This document shows, piece after piece, positions 1 to 15,000 of a stretch of DNA of 64,000 bases. Under the pieces are notes generated by a model that was given only the letters and a program-made list of their open reading frames with translations, did no database searches and was not told the origin of the DNA. The stretch covers positions 8,204,001-8,268,000 of the forward strand of contig NC_092590.1 of assembly GCF_047663525.1 (NCBI RefSeq), written 5' to 3'. Every line of letters begins with the position of its first letter. Positions within the stretch are counted from its first letter, which is position 1. This DNA comes from Anas platyrhynchos (Eukaryota; Chordata; Aves; Anseriformes; Anatidae). The translations under genes were made by a program, and so were the position numbers.

Positions 1-3000
1 ACGTGGACAGCAGCTACTTTCACATTAAACATCCTGTTCAGTTGCATTAATTTTTGTACTTACTACAGAAAGAAACAAAATAGTGTTGGCTAAGGCTGGA
101 GACGAAGTGATTTCAGCCCCTGAGACACAGAAGACTTATTAGCATCCTACCTGAGCATCTGACATCACCCCGTGATGAGAAAAGCTTGGAGCAGATGGCT
201 CCCAAGACAAGAGCTGGACTCACAATGACCCAATACAGGAAAACGTGATCGGACACCAGCCTCAAGCCCTTCCTGCTGCAGAAAAATTAGTTCACAGTTT
301 AACTTCTTTATTAGCCAGCTTTTACTACCACTTGAAGGCAATATATGGATTAAATTAAGATCCTTAACAAGATAGTTAAACATTACCAAAGCCCTGGAAC
401 TGAATTAAGATTCAAAGATAGATTCAAGGGATGCGGGGAGGAAGAGGCAGACAATGATGCTTAGTAGAGATAAATTTCCACAGAGGCAACTGAGGAGCAG
501 AGCTGGCCACCTTCCATTTTTGTTAAATAACTCGAGAGGAAGCATGCTGTGACATAGGGAAACTAGAAAATCCCAAACCTTTTCGTTGCTATTCACGATT
601 TATGCTTTTTAGTTCCATTATTTCTCTCTTCTCCTCAAAGTGCAAGGCCCTCTCTTTCAGCAGTTTCACAAACGAGTTTTGCCTTAATATCTTTAGGATG
701 GGTGTCACAGATGTGGCAATGCCCATAACTCAAAAGTTTTTCCAGAGGATGTAGGCTTACAGTCTAGGTACTCGGAAGATCTCCGAATAGCCTGTCTCTG
801 CATTCACTATAGGGAGATTATGCCCCTAATTCACCGGGCTTTCAATGTCTGAAGCCAGCTGATGCAAAGCCTTCCCACTGTGACACCGCTCCTGTTCCCC
901 TTAGAGCATCCCGCGTGCAGCGCTCAGAGTTGGAGGTCACGGGGAAGACCTTCAGTTCGCATCCAAAGACATGATTTAAAGCATCGTTGAGCACTTGCCA
1001 ACTCCGATCTCTGAAGGCAAAGCAGAGAGACTGCTGGAGATCATTCAAAGACAAAATTATAGAAGTCTTTCACGGTGACATGGTGCTGATGCAACCGCAT
1101 CTTCCAAAACGGAGCGAGTGATGCCTCCACTTTCATATCACTAGAGCCACGTGGTGAGCAATGCAGACAACACCAAAGCCAACTCTTCTGCAGCAGACAG
1201 GCTCGGGTTGCTTTTAATTTTAATTTTTGGGTTGCTTTTAATTTGTATAATATACAGCTTGCCCTAATTTATACACACTGCAGCATTAGACGATTAGACA
1301 TGCTGAAGTATTATTATTCGCCTGATTCACAGCGGAGCATCCTCGGTCTCCACTCCCCTTCTGTCCTCTGAGTATTGACCATTATCCTCATTTTTGCAAC
1401 TCATGTAGAATAGGTGTCCTGCAACTATAATTAGCCCATTCCTCACTTGTTTTAATCACTGCATTTTCTAAACTAAACCTACTGTTCTCAACTATCTTAA
1501 TTATTGGCAAATTTCTGCCTGCCTAGGACGCTTGTTTCAATCATTTCTCCCCTATTTTCATGTTTTTGTTGGGGAAGGAAAGACTCTCAATTACTTGATT
1601 AAAATCAAACTTAAAGTCAAACTTAAGTAGTCAAAACTTAGGTATATTATAGGATTATGATCTTCTCATTTTCAAAAATTACTAATCTTTCCCAGAAAGT
1701 GTCAAAAAGCAGAAGAAAGGCAGCTGGAGAAAAAGTGTTTGCAGCTGCTTTATAAAGCAACTCTACTACGAGGTTTACAACTTTTTCCCAAGACAGAAAC
1801 AGTGCTTTCCCCATGACCTCGAGTAAAATGAATATAACGCACGGATCACCACCAGTAATGCGTGTGCAGCCAGACACTTGTAAAATGTTGGTAAACTTTG
1901 CCAGAGACAGCACATGCAAGCAGCACAAAACACAGCAGCATACTGAAATGCAGTACATATGGGATGCTTGAGAACGTGCACAGGAAAATTTTTCTTTCCT
2001 GACATTATTTTGAGTGGTATGCTACTTTATGGTAAAGAGTATCCCATACTCATGCCAACGAATCGGGTCATGTGTTTATGTATTCCTATTTATTCACAAT
2101 ATCAGATGTTTGAGAGACTTTAAATTGCTTTCTGCGACTATTATTGTGTGTGTCTAAACCTACCCTGCATTAGTTACCGTTAATCCTGCTGTGTAGCTCC
2201 CAAATGGGGAGAAAAATAACCACTTTTTTTTTTGAAAAATGCCTAAAAATGACAATACTTTCACATCCATCATCGTACTCCTGCCTAGCCCTAAGGACTT
2301 CTTGTGTAATCCTTTGAGAAACTTGGAATATCTGTCACTAATAGGAGAAATATCCTATTTAGATCTACATGCTTGAGATACTTCAGATCTAGTTTTAGTT
2401 TATTCCTAAACATTTTCTGCACATCAGGCGTTTATAATTTTTGAAGAAGCAAGCAGGGAAGAAAGAAGGAAATAGGTGGCCAGCTAAACTGTAGCCTAAG
2501 TTATTCTCTGAAGATTTTTCATGTAAATTCTGGTGAATTTATTAATAAGGTGGGGAAAAAAAAAGAAAAAATGTAGTTTATCACATGAAATTTACCATGC
2601 CAAACACTGAAATGGACTACTAAAACAAACCCCTAGCCTACAAATTTCCTGTTATCACTGAATATTATTATCTAGCAACTCCCTCATGCTGGGATGAGCA
2701 TAATCTTCGTATGCTTTTTCTGCAGTGATCTATGCATTAAAGTACTATCACTTCTGAGGATCAGTATTCCTGGAACTAGACAGGCATGTTTCCAGATTGC
2801 CAAAAGTAGAACTAGAGAATAACTCAGCCTATCTGATCAAGGCAACAACTTCATGTTCTGCTCGGGATCCTTTCAAAAAAAATATATGGCTGGATTAAAT
2901 TTTTGATCTATTTGGATAGTTCAGAGTTTTTCTGTCTTAAAGGGGGACTGAATGGCTCATGTCTGGCAAAAGCTGGTGAATTTGCTGCAACTGACCTTAA

Positions 3001-6000
3001 TAATTCAGATCTTATTTCTTTACTCACTCTTCAGGCAGGACACGAGTACGGGGAGTTGAAATCTGCAAGGATTGCTTCTCAGAGCTGAACAGTTTTGTTG
3101 CTCTGAAGACCTATGCCATTTTTACTAGCACTTGCTCATTAGAAGTAGCACATTTGAGCAGAGATATGGCCACAAGGGTTAGATATCTCCACTCAAAAAA
3201 AAAAAAAAACCACACAGAGAAGCTTTAACCATAGATTAAAATAGCCAACCTCAGGCAACAGCAAGGCTTAGGTGAGAACAGTCAGGTGTATTGCAAGTAC
3301 CTGAGAGGCATCAGCAGTTTCCTAGCAGCCTCCTGTGTCATTCCCAGTTCCTGGAGCTCAGCAGTGCCACCACTTCCAGCCCCTCAGAGGTGGGGAGGCA
3401 GGCAGCCCCTGCACTCTGCACCACGTCGGTGGGGAGCCCAGCAGGCTTCTGGTGCATCCGTGCTCTTGTTCCTTATGCGGACTTCCTGCAGCAGAAGGGA
3501 ACAGGCTGTTCATCATTACAGTCAGCCACCATCTGTAGCTAAAACATCAGATGGCAAAAAAAAAAAAAAAAATAGGAGAGGGGAGTTGCTAATCTCTTCC
3601 AACCCTATGTTTTCAACATGACTGAGGTGACTTTTGAGATGTGAAGTGAAGGGAAAGATAACTGGGGTAGAGCGAAACTTCAGTCTACAGAGTCAGGTGG
3701 CCAAATGAGTCCAATAGCTCATAGATGGCCTGTCTGTAGCAGGGCTGCTGCTAGAGCCTGTTCTTAAACACACCTTGAGAAACAAACATTAGATAAAGTC
3801 ATGTTTGTCTATGACAGAAGTCACTGGCCAATGCAAAATATATGTCATACTAGCCAAATCCCAAAACAAAAATCCGCAGGCAAGAAAACAACATTATACA
3901 GAAGAGAATGAAACTAGTAGCCCAAACTGAAACACCATTTCCAAATCCTATATCATTGATGATCATGATGAACAAACGTGAAAAACAAAAATCTGCTCCA
4001 GCCCAACAAATATAGATGTTTTTCTTGAGGATCTTCATGGCCCATTCATGAAATTAGGTAATTACCTTACAGGGTTAATAACAGAGTTTAAGCTTGGGAC
4101 TATTTCAAACAAACTTCTTCCAAAAGGCCCAGAAAACAGAACAAACCTAGAAAAAAATCCAAGATTGTGTACTTAATCCACAGCCTGAGTGGAAGCAATA
4201 TGCTTTGTGATTGGGATGTGACCAGAGTCATTGAACACACAGCAGTGTTAACAGAATACTTCAGTTCCAAAATGAACTGGCAAGAAGATCACCAAGTATC
4301 CAGCAGCTTGAGCCTTGTATTCCTCAAACACTGCACCAAGTACTCAAGAAACTTAACCTGATTTGGAGGAGCACATGTCAAGTCTTGTAACCTCTACCTG
4401 TTGGATAGCAGGTCAGTCTTCCATCAGTCACACACCCCTGAATATCCACAGGCACATTCATTCTCAGCCGGTGGAGCAGAGCACACGTGGCAGCCTGTTT
4501 ACCTTTCACAATAGCCTGCTTTCCAAAATAGAATGTCCCTAGTCAAAAAATAAAAGTAAACTTGAAGGAGTTAGGTCAACTCCAGTCTTACAATGAACTG
4601 GGCAACTGGGAGGAGAGCACTGCTCAAGAAACAGACACAAGAAAACCTTCTGAGTATCTGATTTATTCCTTCACATGTTTCTTATTCTTTGTGTGTTATT
4701 TCTAGACCAGTATTAAATATCCTAGGCTATGTCTCCAGCACTTATTGGAGTTAATCCAACTTAGAGCTGTCTCTAGCACATCTATACCATGCTTCAGTAT
4801 GGTATATATGAAAAACCCAGGGACAATAGGGCTTCCACATTCTCAGGAACGTAAGAGCAACTTAGGATGCACTTGAACCTGTTCAGGAAAACCATTCCAC
4901 AAATGCTCTGGTTAGACTACAGGAAATCATGACTGTTGCTCTGTTATGCAATTTGGTCCATCTTCAATTTTATTCTTTTTTAATACTCTTCAATGAACTG
5001 CTAGATGTTTATCAACGATAAAAGGGAGAATCATTAGAATTCTGGTATAATTATTAGGATAATATATATGCAAAACTACAGATGAATGAAATAGAGAAGC
5101 TAACACTAAGCAGATACAGTACACAGAATCTAAAAATACCTCACTGCTGAACTGCAGAGGAGATGAATAGAGATAGACCTTTATACAGTATTTTGCTGGG
5201 GATAAATAATGCAATTAATCATGTGCATATGAGTTTGAAGGAGAGAAAGAATATTGTCCCTTCATGTTCTGTACACTGGAAGCCTTAGGTTAAATATCAT
5301 TTCAAAGTGTTTCTTGGCTGAATCTAGTATTCCTCTCTTTTAAGGAAAGTTGCTGGATCCCACTTAAAAGACTGATAATCCAGCAAAGAGGAAGACCACA
5401 TTACCACAAGTGACTAAGAAACCCTCTGACTATCAATTAGTAGACAACATCAACCAACAGGCCTGGCAAACTCTAAAAAAAATGAGTTAGCATTATCCTA
5501 TGGTAATTGCAGGATACGCTACTGTTTAAGTCACACGCTGAGCATGATAGATCAGTTCCCAGTAAGGAAAATCTCTTGGGTATGAACTCTAAAACCCTCA
5601 CTCACCACAGCAAGAAGCTTCATGATCTGTCCCTTATACTGACATTATGCCTGAAGTTGGACTACAGCAAGGAGTGATTTTTCAGGTTGGCAACAAAAAG
5701 GGAAGGAGAGGATAGGATTCTGACTGCATCCATTCAAAAGATTTAATTTAATTTCTCACAGTAGTGGGAAAAAAAAAAAAAAACACACACACATTTGGCT
5801 GGGCACTTAACTTTTTTTTTGTATGAAAATTTGTGAGTGCTCAAAGGGAAAGCAAATGAAGGGACAAACCCACCAAACTGCAGAAGGCCAGCAGCAGCTT
5901 CTGACCCACTTGGAAGTGGACAGAGCACTCACCTGGTCTCAAACCTCTTCTCTGTCTGAGGGACAATGAATCCTTACCACATACCTCTCACAAGAACAAG

Positions 6001-9000
6001 CTGGGTTAATGGCACCTGGTGCTACAGGAGACAGGGACCCAGGGAGATGTTGCTGGGGGGCACTGCATTGTCCCATACCAATGGGGAACCGCTTGGAGCA
6101 GAGAGGCAGAAGCCAGAACAACCCCGCTGTGCCCTACAAACAGGCTTGCAGGGTTCAGCAGGGGTGGTGACTGCCTCTGAAATACTTGGCTTTCACCAAA
6201 TTACTAGTCTCATATAAAAATGCTTGGATAACAGCTGAGAAAGCAATAGTTAGATCAGCAATTTTGTCCAAAGTCACCAAGACCACGACTTTCTGAGAGC
6301 AGGCCTCCACTTGCCACCTACCCTCACTACCTTCCCCTCCCTTCACCCCCAACCCATCTACCCAAAAAGCCTATAGCCCTATATACAGCCCTATAACTTA
6401 ACCTAATACATGGAAGAAAAACATAACTTGAGGAAAATACTCTTCCCTACATTTTCCTCAGCCTACTCTTGTTGGTCCCCTCTGTGAGGAGACGAGCAAT
6501 TCACGGGCTAACTCATCCCACAGGACCAACACCACACACCTGCCCTCAGAAAGGTGCTGCCCACACTTCCATGAGCAAGCTGGCTAAAGGCTTGCCTACT
6601 TGCATGGTTGTCGCAGCCTCCTGAGGTCTTTTCCTTCTGTTCTCATGGGAGAAGGATCAGCTCCTGCTCTCCGCTTTTGGGAGATTAAGCCCTAAGGAGA
6701 GGCTGCTGTATTACTGAAAAATCTCATCCTTCCAACTGTGTCATTCATCACACCGAAGTATTCCTGCTTTGGGGTTCCAGAAAGTCTTCTGAGAGCCTCC
6801 CTCAGCATGCTCTGAGCTCCGGTGATCTGCAGCCACCAGATAGCGTTGATGTCCCCTAATGAAAACAAGCCCTTCCTTTTCCCTGGCTGCAAGGCAGACT
6901 CTGACTCAGCAGAAGCTACTGTACGGATAAACAGCGTGGGCCAGATTCCTCTTGACACGAGCAGCCCTTTCACACCCTTCTGGCAACGCCAAAGGGCCCC
7001 GATGCGATCGCAAGTGTGCTTTATACCCGCTGGAAGGTCTCGTGGCAGTGCCAGGAACGCGTGAGGAAGCCTCAGAATAAATGAAATCAGGCCCAGAAAG
7101 GACAGAACTGCTACAATGGCATTTCTGTGGGAACTTTCCCAAAAGTCATCTCCCACTGAAACTCCGCGCGAGGCCGATGCTCGTTCTACTGGTCACATGT
7201 GGCTCCCAGATCTTTGCAGTTCATCGGCCTCTGAACATATGTGATGGCGTCTCTCTGTGGTGGAAAAAAAAAAGAAAGAAAGAAAAAAGGTGGCTCCGCT
7301 TCCAGCTCCACAAAGGATATGAGCAAGCTGTGTATGCTTCTGCAGCCCTTGTCAGTCAGTAAAATTAGATCCTTACAGCCCTCTCGCTTGAAGACATGTA
7401 GCTTGCTAGATGTCAGGCAGTGCAGGGCTGTATTTGAGGCTTGAGCACAGCAGCAGAATGATAAGAAGAAAGCTGGATTGGTTTCTGGCACTGCCAGGAT
7501 CTTTCTGATAGCTGGTAATCTCAACCAGCAGCAGCGAGCAGACTACAAGGGTTGTGTGGAGATATAATAGGCACTTCTCAAATTATTAATTCGAATATAT
7601 ATATAGTATATTCTTTTTATGACCTCTGGTGAGCTTTAAATAAAGCATGGCAACAAAATACCTGCATTTGTAATTGTTTTGAAGTAGATATCCATGGCTT
7701 TGTTTTTCTTGCTTGCTTTTGAGTTTTAAGACGAAAGCAAACAGCCCGGGGTTATTCTGAGGAGAATCTAGGTATATGAAACTTTTTGATAATTTTTCAT
7801 AATTTTTTTCATAAATTTTTCATAATAATTTTTTTTTTTATAATTTTATAGGAAAAGCAGCCTGCTTCTTTCCAAACCTTCCAAATAAGGTTTCATACTA
7901 TTACCAGTGCAGTATAATGAGCTGATTGTTTGGGAAGCGCAGGAGGGGCTAATTTTCCAGGGATTGCTAGTGCCGTCTGTGGTGCAATAGGGTCCCGACT
8001 AAATGCTGAACATTACACTCAAGCCTTCTAGAGCACTGCTGCCATTCCATGCAAATTCCTTTGCTAACTTTATATTAGAAACATTTGCAGTGATCTTTTT
8101 AACCTCTGTCTGTGTCCCCAGCGAGAGGGAAGCTGACTGAAAAATGTAAAGAGACCGATGAGCGCATCTATGAAATTTAAACTGAGGACCACCTCCCCCC
8201 CAAAAATACATATTTGTCACTTTTGACATTTGCTGACTCTTTTCCTTTAAAAGAAAAAGTCAAGAGCTTTAAAGAAAAATTAGGGAAAGCCGCCTGAAAG
8301 GGTTAAACTTTTTCCCTACAGCTTCTCTAAGCGGAACTGATATTCTTAGTCTGACTTAAGGATATGGAATAGAAAGGCTGCCAACATCTGTTGTGGTCAG
8401 AGACAGATAAAAGAGACTAATTCAGAGCTGGAAGAACCCATGTACAGCATTCTGTGTTGCATTACCCTCTGCATAAAAGCACGCAAAATAGCATTTGATA
8501 GTATGGAAGATAGGTGCTCACCTAAACTTCTGCACCGTAGGGACCTGGGAGCTTCACACGTATGGAAGTTCCCTCATCACCACCGAGGGAGAGAAAAACC
8601 ACAACGTGACACATTCAGCTTCCAACTGGGGAGCTCTGGGGCTGAGAGTATTTCAGAAACACTGAGTTTCTAATCACACTGCTACATAACAGGGCCATAG
8701 GAATGAAACAGAAAGGAGACAGGTGATTTGGGAGCTCACAGGTATTGGGAGCAATATCAATTTCACCTGCTGGCCGTTAAAAACTTAGTACAGAACAAAT
8801 TAGGATACTAATTAACTTTGGAAGTGGATTAGCCCAAACTCCATGAAGGCACTCAGAGCAAGAGGATCCACAGAGGCTTGAAGAGCTAATGTGATTTACA
8901 TTCACACCCCAATTCAGTTCTTAAATGTACCTCATGTAGACAAGCCTTCAAATTACTATAATCAGCAATTATTTCCAAGGAAGCCTATGCCATTATGACA

Positions 9001-12000
9001 GTACACAACAGGCATACAGTCAAAATCAGGCCTATAGATGACAAACTGCAGAACAAGTGCAGCCATCTATATATACTTTTGCCAAGATTGTAGGACAATC
9101 CTGTAGGACAGGAACTTCAGGATCTGAAGTGCAGTTTGAATGACAGCCATTTTACTGCAGGAAAAGAAAGTTTTACATACAGGCAACTTAATTACATTAC
9201 GAGTGAGGCTACAAGTGACACCAAATGTGTAAAGTCTAAATGCTCTTCTGCTGTGAGCTCTGCTGTCCTTATTCCAAACAAGCATCCAGCTTGCCTTTTT
9301 CATAGTAAACCTCGCTTTACACCTCACCTTTCATATTCATCAGGAGCTAGGATGCAGATGGAATTAAAACTCCCTGTCAGGAGTGGGTGTTGCTTTCAAG
9401 AGCAGAGCAGGAGCCAGAGGCACTGAGCCCAGCTTCTGAGAAGGTAGAACTAGAAGCCCTGCCCTAAGTTCTGCTCCTATGAGGTGATCTAGTCCTTATT
9501 CTAAAGGACAATTGAGCTGAGCAATATTTCTTTTTCACCTTTTACACCCTGACATACCCCTAAAAACATTCCCCTCATCTTTCAGAAAATGAGCAGAACA
9601 TTGGCAGGTATAGCATCACCGATCAAAACTCTACCAGTTTAGAGAAATTCTCCTTCAGCTACCTCCATCCATTTTAAAGTTTTCTTTGCACATCTTGGCA
9701 GTTAGAGAACTTTGCCAAACGTTTCTTGCTTGATATAACAGAAGAGAACCAGATTATGAAGCACTGGCTTGCATCTGTACTGGATCAATAATTAAGGATT
9801 CTTAACATAAACACCAGTTTCTTCTCATAGTTGCATAATGCAAGCCTTTCACAAAGCAGGTGTAAATTTACAAGCTGGCTTTGTGAACTCATTCCTTCAT
9901 TGCCAAACTCTTAATTAAATCTGATTTCTCAGCTCAATAGCATGTTTGTGTGTTAAACATATAAAGAATTATTAAATCACACTGAGTTTTTACCACCATT
10001 ACACATATACATATTTTGCAACATTAAAAGCCTCCAAATGTTCTAAATTATTGATAAGTATTTAGTCACACTTTTTTCCCCCCAAATATAAGTATGTTTT
10101 GAATAACTGATCTTTATTTCAGATGCATGAAAATCAACGATTTAAAACATATTTTGAGGTTTAAACAACTACACCACGACTACCTCTTCTGTAATCTCAG
10201 ACTGCATATATCAGAATCAAGATGCACCCTGGCAAAGACATGTTGCCATAGCTAAATGAAGCATCTGATACAGCTTTTAGATCCCATTGTATTTCTCAGT
10301 TGCTAAATAATATGCCCAGTAGGCTAATAGCAGTCTGTGCAAGGTCTGATCCCGTGGGATTTTGCCATCCAAAATCTGCCAGCCTCTAGATCTGTATTTC
10401 TATGACTGTGAAGGCAGCTCCCCGTAAGGAGACATGGTTTGTGCAAGAAGTAGGAGGATTTTGTACACCACACAAGTTCTTCATGTTCCACAGTCCAAAA
10501 TAGACTTATCTGGAGCCAATTTACTGAATGTAATTTATACCAGACCCTTGCTGGAATGACTTGCACTCTTGCGGCTCTTCAGATGTATATCCAATAGGGA
10601 GCTATCACTCTGCATGAGTTTTAATACAGAGGTCCAAGTACAAAATCCAGTACCCTGAGACACCATGTGGCTTTGGAGCTTTCCTTGAGAGAAGCAGAGC
10701 CAATAGCTCAGCAGCCAGGTTATACACACTACGGAGTTCTTCTGCTTGTAACAGGTATGATATGGGTTATTTTCTTTTTAGGATTTGACAGTCTTCTCCA
10801 ACAAGTAACGAGGTCAAATAGTTAATCACTTTTTCAGCCTAGAAAGTTTTCAACTCAGCTATTATTTCAGAAAGACAGGCCTAGTCCTTAGAGATGCTGA
10901 GCATTGGCTATGCTATTGGAACAAATGCATAAAGAATATACAATTTTCTTCTGAATCTGTACAGCCCTCATAGCCTTTTTCACAGTGCTTATAAGCATGA
11001 AATGCCAAAGACACTATACAAGTCTGGTACAGAACTGGACATGAGATGTATAGATTACATGCATGTAACCTGAACAACAGTTTGTACATAATTAAATACT
11101 CCAAACTTGAAATCTCATTCTACAGAGTTTTGTACTACAGAAAAGTCTTCTGCATATAATCTGCAACAACAGGCAGCCAAACAACTACATTGTACTCACC
11201 ACCATGAGCTGTGCATTCTTTAAGTTTATTTCTCAGTCAATTTCAATACCAATCCATTCTGCAGCTGAAAAATGAAGAAGTGAGAAATCACTTTTGATGT
11301 AAACCACCAGCATGAAGCAAGAATAGTCAGTAAAGAATATCCACTGTCTTTGAAAGAGCAGTGCTTCGGAAAGCATGCACTGAAGGTATGTCTTTACTGC
11401 ACCCTGCAATGCAGTGAAGCTTTTAGGGAACCAACTCCCACCCATACCAGAAGCAGCCCAGGCAAGGCAGCATGAAGCTCAGCAGGTGACCTCCTGATAC
11501 TCACTGAAAGAGATCCACCATAAGCAGAATTTAGTTAATTTAGTTGCAACTGCAGCACCTAGAAGTCCTTAACATAAAGTGTGACATTCTCATTACTTTT
11601 TCTTTCAGATTAATAGGATGAGATTGTGCAATACTTTCTGAATATTAATATATAGAAATTAGATTATATTCACCTGCATGTACACCTTAGAACATACCAC
11701 GGCTGTACTATCAAAAGGCAACTTTTAGCAGCCTCGCAATAGCACCGTGTCCTCATTATATGCCTGTATTTCAGCAGGGGGATGAGATGCTTTGAACCTA
11801 ATGCTACAAAGTCAGTCAGTGAGGGAGCAAAGAGGTGAACTTACACCTGCAACACCATAGGTCACAACCCTGATTTCTACAGCAACCATTTTCCTTGGCC
11901 ACAAGGAACGAGCTCCCCTGTTTTTTGGTGCCCGCAGTCCCTAAACTGCAAAGGGAGGCACGCAGCTTGTGGGGTAGCAGAACAGCAGGAAATACTTCAC

Positions 12001-15000
12001 TGAAATTAAAACAAGTAGATTTTCACTGCTTAAACATGCAAATGGCTTACACATTACTGCAACATGGCAGGATCATATTAATTTTAATAGGCCTGCTCCC
12101 CACTGGAAAGCACTAGAGATCTTTCCTGGATATTTTTTTTCTAAAATAGCTCAAATTGTTACACTGTCAGGCATGGTATCAGTGTTTAAGGCTCTCCTGT
12201 TGCAAACACTCACCCACAAGCAGCAGTCTCACCTGCTTTGATATTTATCAATGATAGGAAAGCCCTTTTAAATCCTCACAGCAGAGGAAGCAGTGTAATG
12301 ACCCTGAAGTCAGGGAAATGTAGTTACTGATTAGCAACAGCCCAAGAAAAATAAGTGTCTGCAGGAGGGAAGAAAAAAAAAAAAAGCAGTCTGGGGACCT
12401 TCAGAAGTTTATCTCAAAGACATCTGAAAGCCCAGAGAGTATTTTTGTTTGCTAACAGTGCAACTATGAATGTGTTTTCCTCAAATGCCTGTGCACCAGG
12501 CCCACAACTCAGTCTCTGCCTCTCATGAGGAGACTCACGGCAACCACGTCCTACCTGCCCTCACCAGGCACCTACCAACCACCTTCCTCCAGAGTCTGCC
12601 ACACGGAAGGAATAGCATCCCACCCCAGGACAGCAAAGCTGGGGGGGCAAGGAGGATTTCAGACATTTCCTGCTACACACCAAAACCTGACCGTTGCCCC
12701 CCAAAATCATCACCCCCAAACTTGAAAACACAGACTGCATCCCTTCAGCCCTTCTCAGACCTTTTTACCAAAACTTTTTACCAAAAATTTAGCAGTCACA
12801 GGGTAGGAGACACTCCTTGCTCCCCCTCTTCCAAACAAGCAGATCCTTCTGGAGGCTGCTGGGTTGGTGTGACTGTTTCTAGGCTATTAAGTTTGTGTAA
12901 GTATTTGAACAGCATTTTTTATTTCAGCTGCCACATCTCTTTTATTGGCAGTAATTTCCACTTAGTAGATATTATTTACACATTGTTTTAAATATATTTA
13001 AGATCATCCCCATGCTTCCTAGCTTCATAATGGGTTCCCTTTCATAACTACAAGGCTCTCACAAAAGCTGATTCAGTAGTAGGACATCATAGGCTACATC
13101 AACATCAGATTCATCTCGGGCAGATATATTTTGGCTTTATTCCCCCACACTGCATCTAAGGTGTGTAAACCGTCAGGAATATCAGCTTCAGGAAAGTGAC
13201 AAATATTATTACTCTCACAGAACCACACATTGAAATATGAGATGGCTACAAAGAACACGAGCTTGTTGTAGACCATTGATACTTTGAATAAGTTAAAATA
13301 ATAACATCCATTCAACATGATAGCCTGTCTCTAACAGCAAACCTACTTGGCACCAAACAGTTATAAGAGTCAAGAACCATATCTCAAAAGCCTTGCAGTT
13401 AAAAATAAATATATATATATATTTCTCAAAGCAATCTTGTAGGATCAGTAAATATTATGCTCCCACTTCATAGACAGATAGACTTCTCTGTGCCTTTTTA
13501 AACAGGCATAGACAAGGCCTGCAAAGTTAGAAAGTAAAAGCTCTAGCAAGGCTGGGGATTAAAGTAAGAAAATATGGAGAGTTTGCCTCAGTCTTTCAAC
13601 TAACCATTTAATCAAAAAATAGTATTTCTATTCAAAAGCAGCTTAAACAGTTTCTTAACCTCTCTTCCATCATAGCCCCAACTTGCCTCCATGGTGCAAC
13701 ATCTTCTCCCTTAGCAAGGAGGCAGCAACCATACACAGCACAGCAGGGAAGATATCTAGCTTCCCAGCCACTCTTTTAAAGTTTCTTTTGCCACCTGATG
13801 TGAGAGACAGCTGGGATGAATCTTCCAGAATTGCTCCACCCAAAAAACTAGGCTGAATATTTGATGTAGGCCTAATGACTGTCAGAGTGGCACCAAGAGG
13901 CAATCAGTCTTCCAATGTAGCAGCAGTTTTGCCTGCTAAATGGAGCAGTAAAGTTTTGCATAAGGCCTAAAAGAGAACTGTAGCAAGCTCATTGCAAGGT
14001 ATCTGTAGAAACCTGTCCAATATTCAGCAAAAAATAAAAATATAAAATATAACAAAAAATAAAAATTGCTCCCTCTCCTCCATTGGAAACACCTTCCCAA
14101 TTATGTGCTGCTTGCAGTCAAAATGATGTTGGTACTTTGTTGACACAGATCTTTCCTGAACAAACAAAGATCATGAAAACAGTCAAGAGTTGTCAGATGA
14201 TAGGGAAGAGCAAACATTTCCCCATGGCAAGGAAAAAAAGCTATCATCATCAGCCTAAAGAGACAGGGGTTGATTTTTGTTTACAATACTTGAATGTGAG
14301 AGCAAACTGGGCCACCCATTTAGAGATGGATTCTGCTCCTTGATTGCACAGTTATTTTTAACTTCTGTGTTTTTATAACAAGTCTGGCTATGAACTTTGC
14401 TACAGTTCTTCATACAAAGAGAATTCACAGACTTTCAGCAAGACTGCTGTATTTTAGATTAGATGGCAATTTTATTTGAAAAGTGACAAAGAAAAAAGTG
14501 GCTTCTCTAGCTTGGCAGATCTGTGTCCTGTGTGTATTCAGTTATAATTTATTCATGCTGGTGATGAAATACATTCCCCTGGTTTTTAGTCACTCAGCCC
14601 TGCAGAGCTGGTGGAGCTCAGAGAGACAAGAGCAACTGTGTTTAAGGGCTTCCCAGAACGTAAAACTTGAATGTGAAACTTGAATGTTTTTTATTTATTT
14701 GTTGGTGGTTTTTTGTTTGTTTCTGATGTGGTTGTGATTTCTGTAGGTAGCAAGTACAGGTGGATGTCTCCTACATCAACCCAACAGAGCTAATGTGCAT
14801 CCAGATGTTTGTGCTATTAAGGCACATCCAAAGACTGTGATGGGCTCCACAGAAATCCCCAAGCCCCCTAGTTCCTGGGAGGCACCAGGCAGAGCAGCTG
14901 AGTGCGTACATATCAACTTGGCAGAGCATTGTGCACCACCATCAAAGCACAGTGGTGTGGCTGTCATCAGCCTGGTGTCCCTCAGATGGGTGGCCCCACT

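Noticed and set aside
3240..3572. Possible processed pseudogene ending in a 17-base A run
   Set aside because: No recognisable coding sequence, no polyadenylation signal at the right distance and no target duplication seen.
12470..12991. 173-codon plus-strand open frame
   Set aside because: No recognisable domain, no splice or promoter context, and unremarkable composition.
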